The notes under the pieces: generated by a model
What the model was told of the DNA's origin: nothing
The model's database searches: none
The model's input: the letters and a program-made list of their open reading frames with translations, nothing else
Origin: Pirellulales bacterium
Lineage (GTDB): Bacteria; Planctomycetota; Planctomycetia; Pirellulales; JACPPG01
Reading direction: 5' to 3'
Assembly: GCA_035546535.1 (NCBI GenBank)
Contig: DASZWQ010000123.1
Coordinates: 1 to 43,693 of the forward strand
Length of the DNA stretch: 43,693 nt
Shown: one piece after another, positions 8,450-16,104 of the stretch
Layout: each line of letters begins with the position of its first letter
Numbering within the stretch: the first letter of the stretch is position 1
Position numbers and translations under genes: made by a program

Positions 8450-9982
8450 GTGAACTCTTCGAAACTGCGTTTCACCACCGGTACCCTGCTACGGATGGGC
8501 GCCGATACGGTGATGATTCATGCCGCGGTGGCGGCCGCCCTCGGCTTGCGTTTATTCTCGTTGGTGGCTTTTGGCCCTGCGCGGACCGCTGTCGACAACA
8601 ACGCGGATTTCTGGCGACTTTTCAGCCATTTCTGCACGTCCGTCTGGCCACTGACGGCGGTGTGCCTGGTAGTTTTCTACCTAAGCGGCTTTTACACCTA
8701 TGGGCGCGCCTACCAGAGTCGCTACAAGGCTCTGATCGTGGCCCAAGGCGTGACGTTGGGCTTTTTGATCTTTTCTTCGCTGTCGTATCTATTCAGTGGC
8801 GCAGGCTTTACTCTACCTCGAACGGCTTTGGTTCTGTCGTGGCTGTTTTGCCTGCTGCTGTTGGTCGGATCGCGCATCTGGACCACCCTGTGGGCCACGA
8901 TCGTCAGCCCGGAGCGCGAGGCTGTTGTCAAGAATCTACGCGGCGAACGACGCGTGCTGGTCATCGGCGGCGGCGGATATATCGGTTCGGCCTTGTTGCC
9001 GAAGCTCTTGGAAAAAGGTTACCACGTCCGCCTGCTCGATCTGCTGATCTTCGGCGACGATCCGATTCGTCACGTGCTCAATCATCCCCGGCTGGAGGTG
9101 CGTCGCGGAGACTTCCGGCACGTGGAACAGGTGGCTGACGCCCTGCGCGGCGTCGATTCGGTCGTGCATTTGGGCGCGATCGTCGGCGATCCGGCTTGCA
9201 ATCTCGACGAAGAGTTGACGATCGAAGTCAACCTGACCGCCACGCGCATGATTGCCGAACTGGCCAAGGCGTCCGGCGTGCAGCGTCTCGTTTTCGCCAG
9301 CACGTGCTCCGTCTACGGAGCAACCGAAGAAATGCTCGACGAGCGGAGCATCGTCAAGCCGATCTCGCTGTACGGCCACACGAAGCTGGCTTCGGAGCGA
9401 GTGCTGCTGTCGATGGCAAACGATCAATTCCGCCCGACGATCTTGCGGTTCTCGACGATTTACGGGCTTTCCGGCCGCACGCGGTTCGACCTGGTCGTCA
9501 ACCTGCTGACTGCCAAGGCAAAGCTGGAAGGAAAGATCACGGTCTTTGGCGGCGATCAATGGCGGCCGTTCGTACACGTCGACGATGCGGCGTTGGCGGT
9601 GGCCACCGTGCTCGAGGCTCCCGAAGAAATCGTGGCCAACCAGATCTTCAACGTCGGCTGCAACGATCAAAACTACACCATCCAGCAAATCGGCGAGATG
9701 GTTCACGAATGCGTGTTCTCCGCCGAGTTGATCGCCAATTCTGGCGACACCGATAAGCGCAACTACCGCGTCAACTTCAACAAAATCCGCAACCAGCTCG
9801 GCTTCACCCCACAGTGGACCGTGCGGCAGGGTATCCAGCAGGTTTTGGACGCCATCGCCAACGGCGAGATTTCCGACTACGCCGACAGTCGCTACTCCAA
9901 CGTCAAATTCTTGAGCGAGAAGAAATCGGTCGTTCGCGACAATTGGGCGCACGAGTTGGTAAAGGTCATCGCCTCGCAATAG
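8450..9982 (+). CDS. Membrane-anchored NAD-dependent sugar epimerase/dehydratase
   Basis: A 510-residue protein. I chose GTG because a perfect AGGAGG (8437-8442) lies 7 bases upstream; an ATG 29 codons earlier has no such site. The first 145 residues hold four membrane helices (about 17-41, 61-83, 96-118, 122-142), like the membrane part of CapD/PglF-type dehydratases. Then comes a single extended-SDR domain: GGGGYIG at about 172-178, STCSVYG, and Tyr308/Lys312 in YGHTK. Unlike CapD/PglF, there is only one Rossmann domain, and the STCSVYG active site looks like UDP-glucose 4-epimerase, not a 4,6-dehydratase (no TDE). Its likely role is to modify a nucleotide sugar or lipid-linked sugar at the membrane; the substrate is unknown. 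Confidence 0.82.
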   Translation: MNSSKLRFTTGTLLRMGADTVMIHAAVAAALGLRLFSLVAFGPARTAVDNNADFWRLFSHFCTSVWPLTAVCLVVFYLSGFYTYGRAYQSRYKALIVAQGVTLGFLIFSSLSYLFSGAGFTLPRTALVLSWLFCLLLLVGSRIWTTLWATIVSPEREAVVKNLRGERRVLVIGGGGYIGSALLPKLLEKGYHVRLLDLLIFGDDPIRHVLNHPRLEVRRGDFRHVEQVADALRGVDSVVHLGAIVGDPACNLDEELTIEVNLTATRMIAELAKASGVQRLVFASTCSVYGATEEMLDERSIVKPISLYGHTKLASERVLLSMANDQFRPTILRFSTIYGLSGRTRFDLVVNLLTAKAKLEGKITVFGGDQWRPFVHVDDAALAVATVLEAPEEIVANQIFNVGCNDQNYTIQQIGEMVHECVFSAELIANSGDTDKRNYRVNFNKIRNQLGFTPQWTVRQGIQQVLDAIANGEISDYADSRYSNVKFLSEKKSVVRDNWAHELVKVIASQ

Positions 9983-10006
9983 TCAACTCTTGCCAATTTA
10001 CCGCGT

Positions 10007-10025
10007 GCGCCGGGTTTGCCGGCGC
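10007..10025 (+). terminator. Perfect 7-bp hairpin between the epimerase and glycosyltransferase genes
   Basis: GCGCCGG (10007-10013) pairs perfectly with CCGGCGC (10019-10025) around a GTTTG loop, 24 bases after the epimerase stop. No T-run follows, so it is not a textbook intrinsic terminator; it may mark a transcript end or protect one. Confidence 0.35.
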
Positions 10026-10117
10026 CGGGCGAGGCCGCCATCTTCACACACGTCCGCGGCCCAATTCACTCGTAACTGCGCCGCACGACCGCCTGTTTCC
10101 GTCGCCATCGCCAGTAC

Positions 10118-11389
10118 ATGCGTCTGCTCCTGATTCATCAGTATTTCGCCGGCCCTACCGAGCCCGGCGGAACCCGCCATTACGAGCTCGCGGCGCACCT
10201 CGTGCGTCAAGGGCACGAGTGCACGATCGTCGCCAGCACGATTAATTTCTCTTCGGGCAAGCGCGTCGTCGAAGGGCGCGGGCTGGTCGTCGAACAGAAC
10301 ATCGATGGCATTCGCGTGCTGCGCGCTTACACCTATCCGTCGTTGCACCGCAGCTTTACCTGGCGCGTCGTCGCCTTGGTCAGTTTCATGTTCACCTCGG
10401 TGTGGGCAGCGCTGCGGGCCAAGAATATCGATCTGGTGATGGGAACTTCGCCGCCGCTGTTTCAGGCCCTTAGTGCCTGGTTCGTGGCCGCCGTCCGTCG
10501 CCGGCCGTTGCTGTTGGAGATTCGCGACCTGTGGCCCGAGTTTGCCGTCGACATCGGCGTCCTTACCAATCCCCTGCTGATCAAGATGGCGCGGTGGGTC
10601 GAGAATTTCCTGTATCGGCGGGCCACCCATCTGCTGGTGAACTCGCCGGCCTATCGCGACTACTTGCTGGCCAAAGGCGTGCCTGACAGCAAAATCAGCG
10701 TGATCGCCAATGGCGTCGATCCCGAGATGTTCACACCCGAAGCCGACGGCAAGTTCTTCCGCGAGGAGCTGGGGGTTAGCGACAAGTTCGTCGTCACTTA
10801 CGCCGGCGCCCTGGGAATGGCCAACGACATCGAGACCATACTTCGCGCCGCTGTTCGCCTGCGCAGCGAAACCAGGGTGCGGTTTCTCCTGGTCGGCGAC
10901 GGCAAAGAGCGGCCGAATCTCGAAGCCAAGGCTAAACAATTCGAGCTGGCCAACTTGCAGTTCGTGGGCTCGCGATCGAAGGCCGAGATGCGCGCCGTGC
11001 TCGCCGGCTCGAACGCCTGCCTGGCCACGCTCAAGAACATCCCCATGTTTCGCACGACTTACCCCAACAAGGTATTCGATTACATGGCGGCCGGGCGCCC
11101 GACGATTTTGGCCATCGACGGCGTGATCCGGCAGGTTGTCGAAGCGGCCGGCGGTGGCATTTTTGTCGAGCCGGGGAACGATCGCGCATTAGCCGCCGCG
11201 GTGCAGGCCTTGTGCGACGATCGCGAGCGCTGCCGCGCCATGGGCATGGCTGCGCGACGCTACGTCGTCGAGAATTTTAATCGCCACCGCCAGGCCGAGG
11301 ATTTTGTCCGGCTCTTGGAGCGATTGGCAAACGGATCACCGACGGAACATGAACCGCCTGTACCAGAAGTTCGGGAAACGTGCGTTTGA
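10118..11389 (+). CDS. Glycosyltransferase family 4 (WbuB-like)
   Basis: A 423-residue GT-B enzyme. The N-terminal domain begins with LLIHQYFAGPTEPGGTRHYEL, the usual WbuB/GT4 opening with a glycine-rich acceptor loop. The C-terminal domain has VTYAGALG, VGDGKERP and NKVFDYMAAGRPTI, the nucleotide-sugar site. Family knowledge: retaining transferases of this group often move an N-acetylated 6-deoxyhexosamine onto a lipid-linked acceptor. It sits directly before a PglC-type transferase and overlaps it by 41 bases, so it is a good candidate for the second sugar of the repeat unit. Two hydrophobic stretches (about 88-105 and 120-135) may give membrane association. The start is the ATG; no strong ribosome site is seen. 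Confidence 0.9.
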   Translation: MRLLLIHQYFAGPTEPGGTRHYELAAHLVRQGHECTIVASTINFSSGKRVVEGRGLVVEQNIDGIRVLRAYTYPSLHRSFTWRVVALVSFMFTSVWAALRAKNIDLVMGTSPPLFQALSAWFVAAVRRRPLLLEIRDLWPEFAVDIGVLTNPLLIKMARWVENFLYRRATHLLVNSPAYRDYLLAKGVPDSKISVIANGVDPEMFTPEADGKFFREELGVSDKFVVTYAGALGMANDIETILRAAVRLRSETRVRFLLVGDGKERPNLEAKAKQFELANLQFVGSRSKAEMRAVLAGSNACLATLKNIPMFRTTYPNKVFDYMAAGRPTILAIDGVIRQVVEAAGGGIFVEPGNDRALAAAVQALCDDRERCRAMGMAARRYVVENFNRHRQAEDFVRLLERLANGSPTEHEPPVPEVRETCV

Positions 11390-11981
11390 TCTGGCGGTGG
11401 CCCTACCCGCTTTGATCCTGGCCAGCCCCCTGATTGCGCTAGTGGCGATCCTGGCGCGGTGGCGGCTGGGAGCGCCGGTCATTTTCCGGCAAGAGCGACC
11501 GGGGCAGCACGGTCGGCCGTTTGAGTTGTACAAGTTCAGGACGATGACCGATGCGCGCGACAGCGCAGGCAACTTGCTCCCCGACGCCGAGCGACTGCCG
11601 CCGTTTGGAATTTTTCTGCGCCGCGCGAGTCTTGATGAGCTGCCTCAATTATGGAATGTCGTCCGCGGAGACATGAGCCTGGTGGGGCCGCGCCCCTTGA
11701 TGATGCGTTATCTCGGGCGCTATTCCGCCGAACAGTTCCGCCGGCACGACTGCTTGCCAGGCATTACCGGCTGGGCCCAGGTTAATGGACGCAACGACAT
11801 TTCCTGGGAACGCAAGTTCGAGCTGGATGTGTGGTACGTTGATCATTGCAGTTTGTGGTTGGACTTGAAGATTCTGTGGCTGACCGTGTTAAAGACCATG
11901 CGGGGCGTAGGCGTTAGTGCCACGGGTCATGCTACGGCGCCCGAGTTTGAAGGGACCAAAGAATTACAAGCGCGGAATTAA
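11349..11981 (+). CDS. PglC-type undecaprenyl-phosphate sugar phosphotransferase
   Basis: A 210-residue monotopic phosphoglycosyl transferase, the small form without the extra N-terminal membrane domain of WbaP/WcaJ. It has one N-terminal hydrophobic hairpin (about 11-33) and the full catalytic signature: FRQERPGQHGRPF, YKFRTM, DELPQLWNVVRGDMSLVGPRP and PGITGWAQVNGRN. Family knowledge: it transfers a phospho-sugar from a UDP-sugar to undecaprenyl phosphate and so starts the repeat unit; PglC-like forms often use N-acetylated bacillosamine-type sugars. I start at MNRLYQKF; 15 further upstream codons are open but lie inside the previous gene. The overlap with the GT4 gene suggests translational coupling. 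Confidence 0.92.
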   Translation: MNRLYQKFGKRAFDLAVALPALILASPLIALVAILARWRLGAPVIFRQERPGQHGRPFELYKFRTMTDARDSAGNLLPDAERLPPFGIFLRRASLDELPQLWNVVRGDMSLVGPRPLMMRYLGRYSAEQFRRHDCLPGITGWAQVNGRNDISWERKFELDVWYVDHCSLWLDLKILWLTVLKTMRGVGVSATGHATAPEFEGTKELQARN

Positions 11982-12371
11982 GCTGGTCGTAGGCATTGCT
12001 TTCCCGCTAGCCGACGGTTAGGTATAGGCGAGCGAAGGAAGCGGCGGCATACAGTTGATGCTGTTTCGCCGTGCCAGGAGCGTGGGGCTTGTCGAGGGGC
12101 CGGTTGGGGGCTCGTTGGGACTGTTCGGGATTCCACGAGTTACGAATTTCCGAATTCCGCTGTCAAACGCATCCGTCGCGTCCGGTAGCGCGCTGCGATG
12201 CAGGGGAAAGGCAAGCGGATTCGGTTTAGCAGGCGGACGTGTTGAACGCCGCCCTGGGATCGTTCGCGCCTGCGCGCGCCGTGCGACTCCCGCTCTTTGC
12301 GCGAGACTTGTCAAAAGATGCGTACATTTCCAACGGTTTCTCTCCACCAGGGAACGTGTGAGAAACCGTCG
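11982..12371. other. Intergenic region with no recognised feature
   Basis: This 390-base gap separates the phosphoglycosyl transferase from the FemAB-like gene. Open frames on both strands here are rich in Arg, Gly and Ser and match nothing I recognise. I see no clear promoter, terminator or repeat. Confidence 0.4.
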
Positions 12372-13421
12372 ATGAATCTGACCTTCTTGACGCCTGATCG
12401 CGCCGAATGGGACCAGTTTCTCGATGGCGTCCGGCATGATTTCTATCACCGCGCGGCTTACGCCAAAATGATGGGCCCCTACGACGGCGGCCAGCCCGAG
12501 GCCGTGCTTGTCCGCCAGGCCGATTGCTACTTCTTTTTGCCCTACATCGTGCGGCCGCTGTCCTACATTCCGTGGTTGGGCACCGAGGGGAATACGCTCT
12601 TCGACATCGTCTCGCCTTATGGTTACCCGGGACCACTTTTTAGCGGCGACGACGTCTTCCATCGGCAGGCGATCGACGAGTGGCAGCGTCTCATGCAGCA
12701 GCGCGGCTGCGTAAGCGGCTTCGTGCGTTTGCATCCGCTACTGAACACGGCAGCCGACGTCCCCAGCGCCTGCGGCCAATTGGTCGAGCGCGGTCGCACG
12801 GTTTCGATCGATCTACGGCTGTCGGCGGAAGAGATGTGGAGTCAGACGCGGGCCGATCATCGTCGGAACATTTTGAAATCCCGCCGCACAGGCATGGTGG
12901 CGGCGGTCGAGGATTTCTACAGCCATCTCGACGTGTTCCTGGATATGTACAAAGAGACGATGGATCGGACCTGCGCCTCGCCTTACTACTATTTCCCGGC
13001 GGAATATTTTCGCTCGCTCAAGGAGGCTCTCGGCGATCACCTCTCGCTTTGTCTCGTGCGCAGCGAAACCGCGGAGATTCTCGCCGGCGCCCTGTTGACC
13101 GAGTGCTCGGGAATCATGCAATACCATCTCAGCGGCACGTTCAATGCGGCCATCCAGCTACGGCCCAGCAAGTTGATGCTCGATTACGCCCGCACCTGGG
13201 GCAAGGCGCGCGGAAATTATGTGTTCCACCTGGGCGGCGGTTTCGGCGCCAAGGAGGACTCGGTATTTGAGTTCAAAGCCGGGTTTTCTTCCGGCCGGCA
13301 TCCGTTCTATACCTGGCAATTCATTTTCTCGACGGATCAATACACCCGTCTGGCCGAACGCCGCCTTGGTCTCGATATCGACGCTCCCAATAGTGAGTTT
13401 TTTCCGGTGTACCGCGGTTGA
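12372..13421 (+). CDS. FemAB-like GNAT acyltransferase
   Basis: A 349-residue protein starting at MNLTFLTPDRAEWDQF; an earlier in-frame start 25 codons upstream would add sequence that does not look like the family. The N-terminal half (HDFYHRAAYAKMM, then an FFLPYIVRPL strand) and the C-terminal half (NILKSRRTG, EILAGALLTE, PSKLMLDYARTWGKARG) match FemAB-like acetyltransferase domains (Acetyltransf_6 type). Family knowledge: FemAB proteins transfer amino acids from charged tRNA or acyl groups onto cell-wall or glycan amines. In this locus it may acylate or aminoacylate the amino sugar. The donor is unknown. Its stop overlaps the start of the methyltransferase gene. Confidence 0.75.
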   Translation: MNLTFLTPDRAEWDQFLDGVRHDFYHRAAYAKMMGPYDGGQPEAVLVRQADCYFFLPYIVRPLSYIPWLGTEGNTLFDIVSPYGYPGPLFSGDDVFHRQAIDEWQRLMQQRGCVSGFVRLHPLLNTAADVPSACGQLVERGRTVSIDLRLSAEEMWSQTRADHRRNILKSRRTGMVAAVEDFYSHLDVFLDMYKETMDRTCASPYYYFPAEYFRSLKEALGDHLSLCLVRSETAEILAGALLTECSGIMQYHLSGTFNAAIQLRPSKLMLDYARTWGKARGNYVFHLGGGFGAKEDSVFEFKAGFSSGRHPFYTWQFIFSTDQYTRLAERRLGLDIDAPNSEFFPVYRG

Positions 13422-14302
13422 CCACCGCGCGCGTTCCCGGACGACAGGCTTTCGTGAAACTGCACCTCGTCAAGTTTCTCCGCCGGCCGACCCTGGCCCT
13501 TTTCTCCCGGCTCAACCCGGGAGACATCACGATCCGGCACCATTGGACAGGCGATCGGCTGCGTTTGCACTCCTATCGACACAAGGGCTATTGGTATCAC
13601 GGCCGCAACCGCGAACAATGGATCATGGAGACGCTCGGCCGCGTGGTTCATCCAGGCGACACCGTGGTCGAGGTGGGAGGGCACATTGGCTACGTGGCAT
13701 TATGGCTGGCCCGCCTGGTCGGTCCTGGACACGTGTACGTCTTCGAGCCTGGCCCGAACAACTTGAGATATATCGAACGGAACTTGCACGGCAAACCCAA
13801 CGTCACGCTTGTTCCTAAAGGGGTCGGCGACGTCTCTACCCAGCGGACGATGTTCGTGGAACGTTTGACGGGCCTGAATAACACGTTCGTTGAAGAGTCG
13901 CCATTGCTGAAGGCCAATGCCGCGTTCGACGGATTCAACGCCGATGAATTACGCGAATCAGTCCCCGTCGAGTTGGTGCGCTTCGACGATTTTGCGGCCG
14001 AACATTCCCTGCGAGCCGATCTCATCAAGATCGACGTAGAAGGTTTTGAATCCGAAGTCTTGCAAGGTATGCGCGAAGTGCTGCGCACGCAGCGACCGAA
14101 GTTGATGGTCGAAGTCACGCGCCATCCGGAAGAGGTGTGGAGCATCCTGCAATCCGCTGGCTACATCGCCTTCGGAGAAGATCTCAAGGTACTCACGAGC
14201 GCCCAAGAATTGCACGGCAACGTGTTTTGCATGTGTCCTGACATCCACGGCCAATACCTTCGCGAACTGGGCATCAACGTCGTGCCAGTAACTGAGAAAT
14301 GA
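13418..14302 (+). CDS. FkbM family SAM-dependent methyltransferase
   Basis: A protein of up to 294 residues. The SAM site is VVEVGGHIGYVALWLARL, followed by YVFEPGPNN and the FkbM hallmark IKIDVEGFESEVLQGM. Family knowledge: FkbM enzymes O-methylate sugars or polyketides; in polysaccharide loci they usually cap or decorate a sugar hydroxyl. Two starts are possible: the TTG at 13418, which overlaps the previous stop as TTGA, and the GTG at 13454 (282 residues), which has an AGG nearby. I list the longer form and cannot decide between them. The 3' end overlaps the next gene as ATGA, so expression is probably coupled. Confidence 0.85.
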   Translation: MTTARVPGRQAFVKLHLVKFLRRPTLALFSRLNPGDITIRHHWTGDRLRLHSYRHKGYWYHGRNREQWIMETLGRVVHPGDTVVEVGGHIGYVALWLARLVGPGHVYVFEPGPNNLRYIERNLHGKPNVTLVPKGVGDVSTQRTMFVERLTGLNNTFVEESPLLKANAAFDGFNADELRESVPVELVRFDDFAAEHSLRADLIKIDVEGFESEVLQGMREVLRTQRPKLMVEVTRHPEEVWSILQSAGYIAFGEDLKVLTSAQELHGNVFCMCPDIHGQYLRELGINVVPVTEK

Positions 14303-14970
14303 GCGCGAGCTTCAACTCCCCGCGAACCATCCTGGTGATCGGCGCCGGCGGGCACGCTAAGGCTGTCGTTGGCGCGGCCAAAGTTACCGGCTACGACGTA
14401 CGCGCCATTTACGACGACGACGAAGCGAAATGGGGAAAGAGCATCCTGGGCGTGCCGATCTTCGGGCCCATCAATCGCATTCTCGACGCTCCCCGTATCC
14501 CGGTCCTCGTCGCCATCGCCGACGCGGCCACGCGCAAGGCCTTGGTCGATCGCCTGCCGCTGGAATGGGGAACGCTCATTCACGCGACCGCCATTATCGA
14601 TTCCACCGTCGAGATCGGACCGGGCACGGTGGCCTTTGCCGGCGTTGTGGTCCAGGCCGATGCCCGCGTCGGCGCCCATGTCATTCTCAACGCCAATGCC
14701 ACCGTATCCCAGGACTGTGTCCTGGAAGAATATGTCCATTTGGCGCCGGGCGTTGATCTGGCAAGCGGAGTTCACGTCGGCACAGGCTCATTTTTCGGGA
14801 TTGGCGCGGTAGCCACTTCGGGCGTTCGTGTCGGCTGTTGGACCACCGTCGGCGCAGGCGCGGCCGTGACCAACGACCTCCCCGATCGCGTCGTGGCGGT
14901 CGGCTGCCCGGCGCGCGTCATTCGATCCGTCGAGTCTAAGCCTTTGGCGACCGGCGTCGATTATGAGTGA
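14299..14970 (+). CDS. PglD/NeuD-like sugar acyltransferase lacking the catalytic histidine
   Basis: A 223-residue protein with a PglD-like N-terminal nucleotide-sugar domain (VIGAGGHAKAVVGAAK) and a left-handed beta-helix of hexapeptide repeats from about residue 95. Family knowledge: PglD/NeuD acetylates an amino sugar from acetyl-CoA with a catalytic His in a (D/E/S)H(E/D)C motif. Here that motif reads SQDC, so the His position is Gln138 (CAG). The rest of the fold, including EEYVHLAPGVDL, is intact. It may be inactive, structural, or use another base or another acyl donor such as acyl-ACP. It is coupled to the methyltransferase gene by an ATGA overlap. Confidence 0.85.
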   Translation: MSASFNSPRTILVIGAGGHAKAVVGAAKVTGYDVRAIYDDDEAKWGKSILGVPIFGPINRILDAPRIPVLVAIADAATRKALVDRLPLEWGTLIHATAIIDSTVEIGPGTVAFAGVVVQADARVGAHVILNANATVSQDCVLEEYVHLAPGVDLASGVHVGTGSFFGIGAVATSGVRVGCWTTVGAGAAVTNDLPDRVVAVGCPARVIRSVESKPLATGVDYE

Positions 14971-15098
14971 GAACAACGATTAGCAGGGACGGCTCCCGGG
15001 CGGATGAAAGAGGCGATCTCGATCGTCCGCGAACGATCCATCGTGAAGGCCGGGATACGGGGAATCGTGCAGCACGCGAAACACGAGGAACATGAGAT

Positions 15099-15410
15099 TT
15101 GACACACGACTCTGATCGAATCACGCCGCTAATTTGGGACGCCATTGCCGAAGTCAACGAGCTTTTGCCTGAGGACGCGCGCGTACCCCTGGAAGAGAAC
15201 GCCGTACTCCTTGGCAAAGGTGGGGCACTGGATTCTTTTGGGTTAGTGAACCTGGTCGTGGCGCTCGAGCAGCGTATCGAAGACGAGTTCGGGATCTCGC
15301 TGACGCTGGCGGACGAGAAAGCCATGTCCTATAGCCGCAGCCCCTTCCGCAACGTGCAAACGCTGCGCGACTATGTGCAAGACCTGATGAACCGCGCGAC
15401 CCATGCCTGA
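15099..15410 (+). CDS. Acyl carrier protein 1
   Basis: A 103-residue acidic protein with one phosphopantetheine site, Ser46 in ALDSFGLVNLV. The helix after it (ALEQRIEDEFGISL) is typical of ACP. The start is TTG, supported by GAGGAA (15085-15090) 8 bases upstream. It is longer than FabA-type ACPs because of an insertion between helix III and the C-terminal helix (YSRSPFRN), a form seen in ACPs of glycan and secondary-metabolite loci. It opens the acyl-synthesis module and overlaps the reductase gene by 8 bases, so it probably carries that enzyme's substrate. Unlike ACP 2 and ACP 3, it has G-A-L before the DS instead of a Trp. Confidence 0.85.
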   Translation: MTHDSDRITPLIWDAIAEVNELLPEDARVPLEENAVLLGKGGALDSFGLVNLVVALEQRIEDEFGISLTLADEKAMSYSRSPFRNVQTLRDYVQDLMNRATHA

Positions 15411-16104
15411 TCTTCCGGTACTGCTTATCACCGGCACGAGCAAAGGTATTGGCCGAAGCCTTGCCGAGCATTATGCCGCGCACGACTTCCAGGTGGTCGG
15501 CTGCAGCCGTCGCGAAGCGACAGGCATGCCGCAAAACTATCAACACTTCCAGCTCGACGTCACCGACGAGCCGGCCGTGAAGCAAATGTTTGCCGAAATC
15601 CGCAGTTGCTATGGTCGGCTCGACGCGGTGATTAACAACGCCGGCATCGCCAGCATGAACCACGTGCTCACGACGCCGCTCAAGACGGTTCTGGACGTAT
15701 TGCACACGAATGTAGCGGCTCCTTTCTTGTTTTGCCGCGAGGCCGCCAAACTGATGCAGCGCAAGCGACAAGGACGCATCGTCAACTTTGCCACCGTAGC
15801 CACGCCCTTACGGCTCGAGGGCGAGGCGATCTATGCGGCCTCGAAGGCGGCCGTGATCTCGCTGACGCAGATCCTGGCGCGCGAACTCGCCGATTTCGGC
15901 ATCACCGTCAATGCCGTGGGGCCCACGCCGATACACACCGATTTGATTGCCGGCGTGCCGCCGCAAAAGCTTGAGAACCTCATCGCCCGGCAAGCCATTC
16001 GCCGCTTCGGCGCGATGCGCGACGTGATCAATGTGATCGATTTCTTTCTGCGCGCCGACAGTGACTTTATAACCGGTCAAACCATTTTTTTGGGCGGCAT
16101 TTGA
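15403..16104 (+). CDS. SDR family reductase (3-oxoacyl-ACP reductase-like) 1
   Basis: A 233-residue classical SDR. It has TGTSKGIG for NAD(P) binding, NNAGIAS, and Tyr144/Lys148 in YAASK. The catalytic Ser position, 13 residues before the Tyr, is Thr131 (FATVA), an accepted but less common variant. Family knowledge: FabG-like enzymes reduce 3-oxoacyl-ACP to 3-hydroxyacyl-ACP. The gene overlaps ACP 1 by 8 bases and the acyl ligase by one base (TGATG), so all three are probably translated together. It most likely reduces the ketoacyl group made by KAS III, but a sugar substrate cannot be excluded. Confidence 0.85.
   Translation: MPDLPVLLITGTSKGIGRSLAEHYAAHDFQVVGCSRREATGMPQNYQHFQLDVTDEPAVKQMFAEIRSCYGRLDAVINNAGIASMNHVLTTPLKTVLDVLHTNVAAPFLFCREAAKLMQRKRQGRIVNFATVATPLRLEGEAIYAASKAAVISLTQILARELADFGITVNAVGPTPIHTDLIAGVPPQKLENLIARQAIRRFGAMRDVINVIDFFLRADSDFITGQTIFLGGI

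Noticed and set aside
12055..12375. 106-codon open frame in the gap before the FemAB-like gene
   Set aside because: No recognisable motifs, Arg/Gly-rich composition and no ribosome site.
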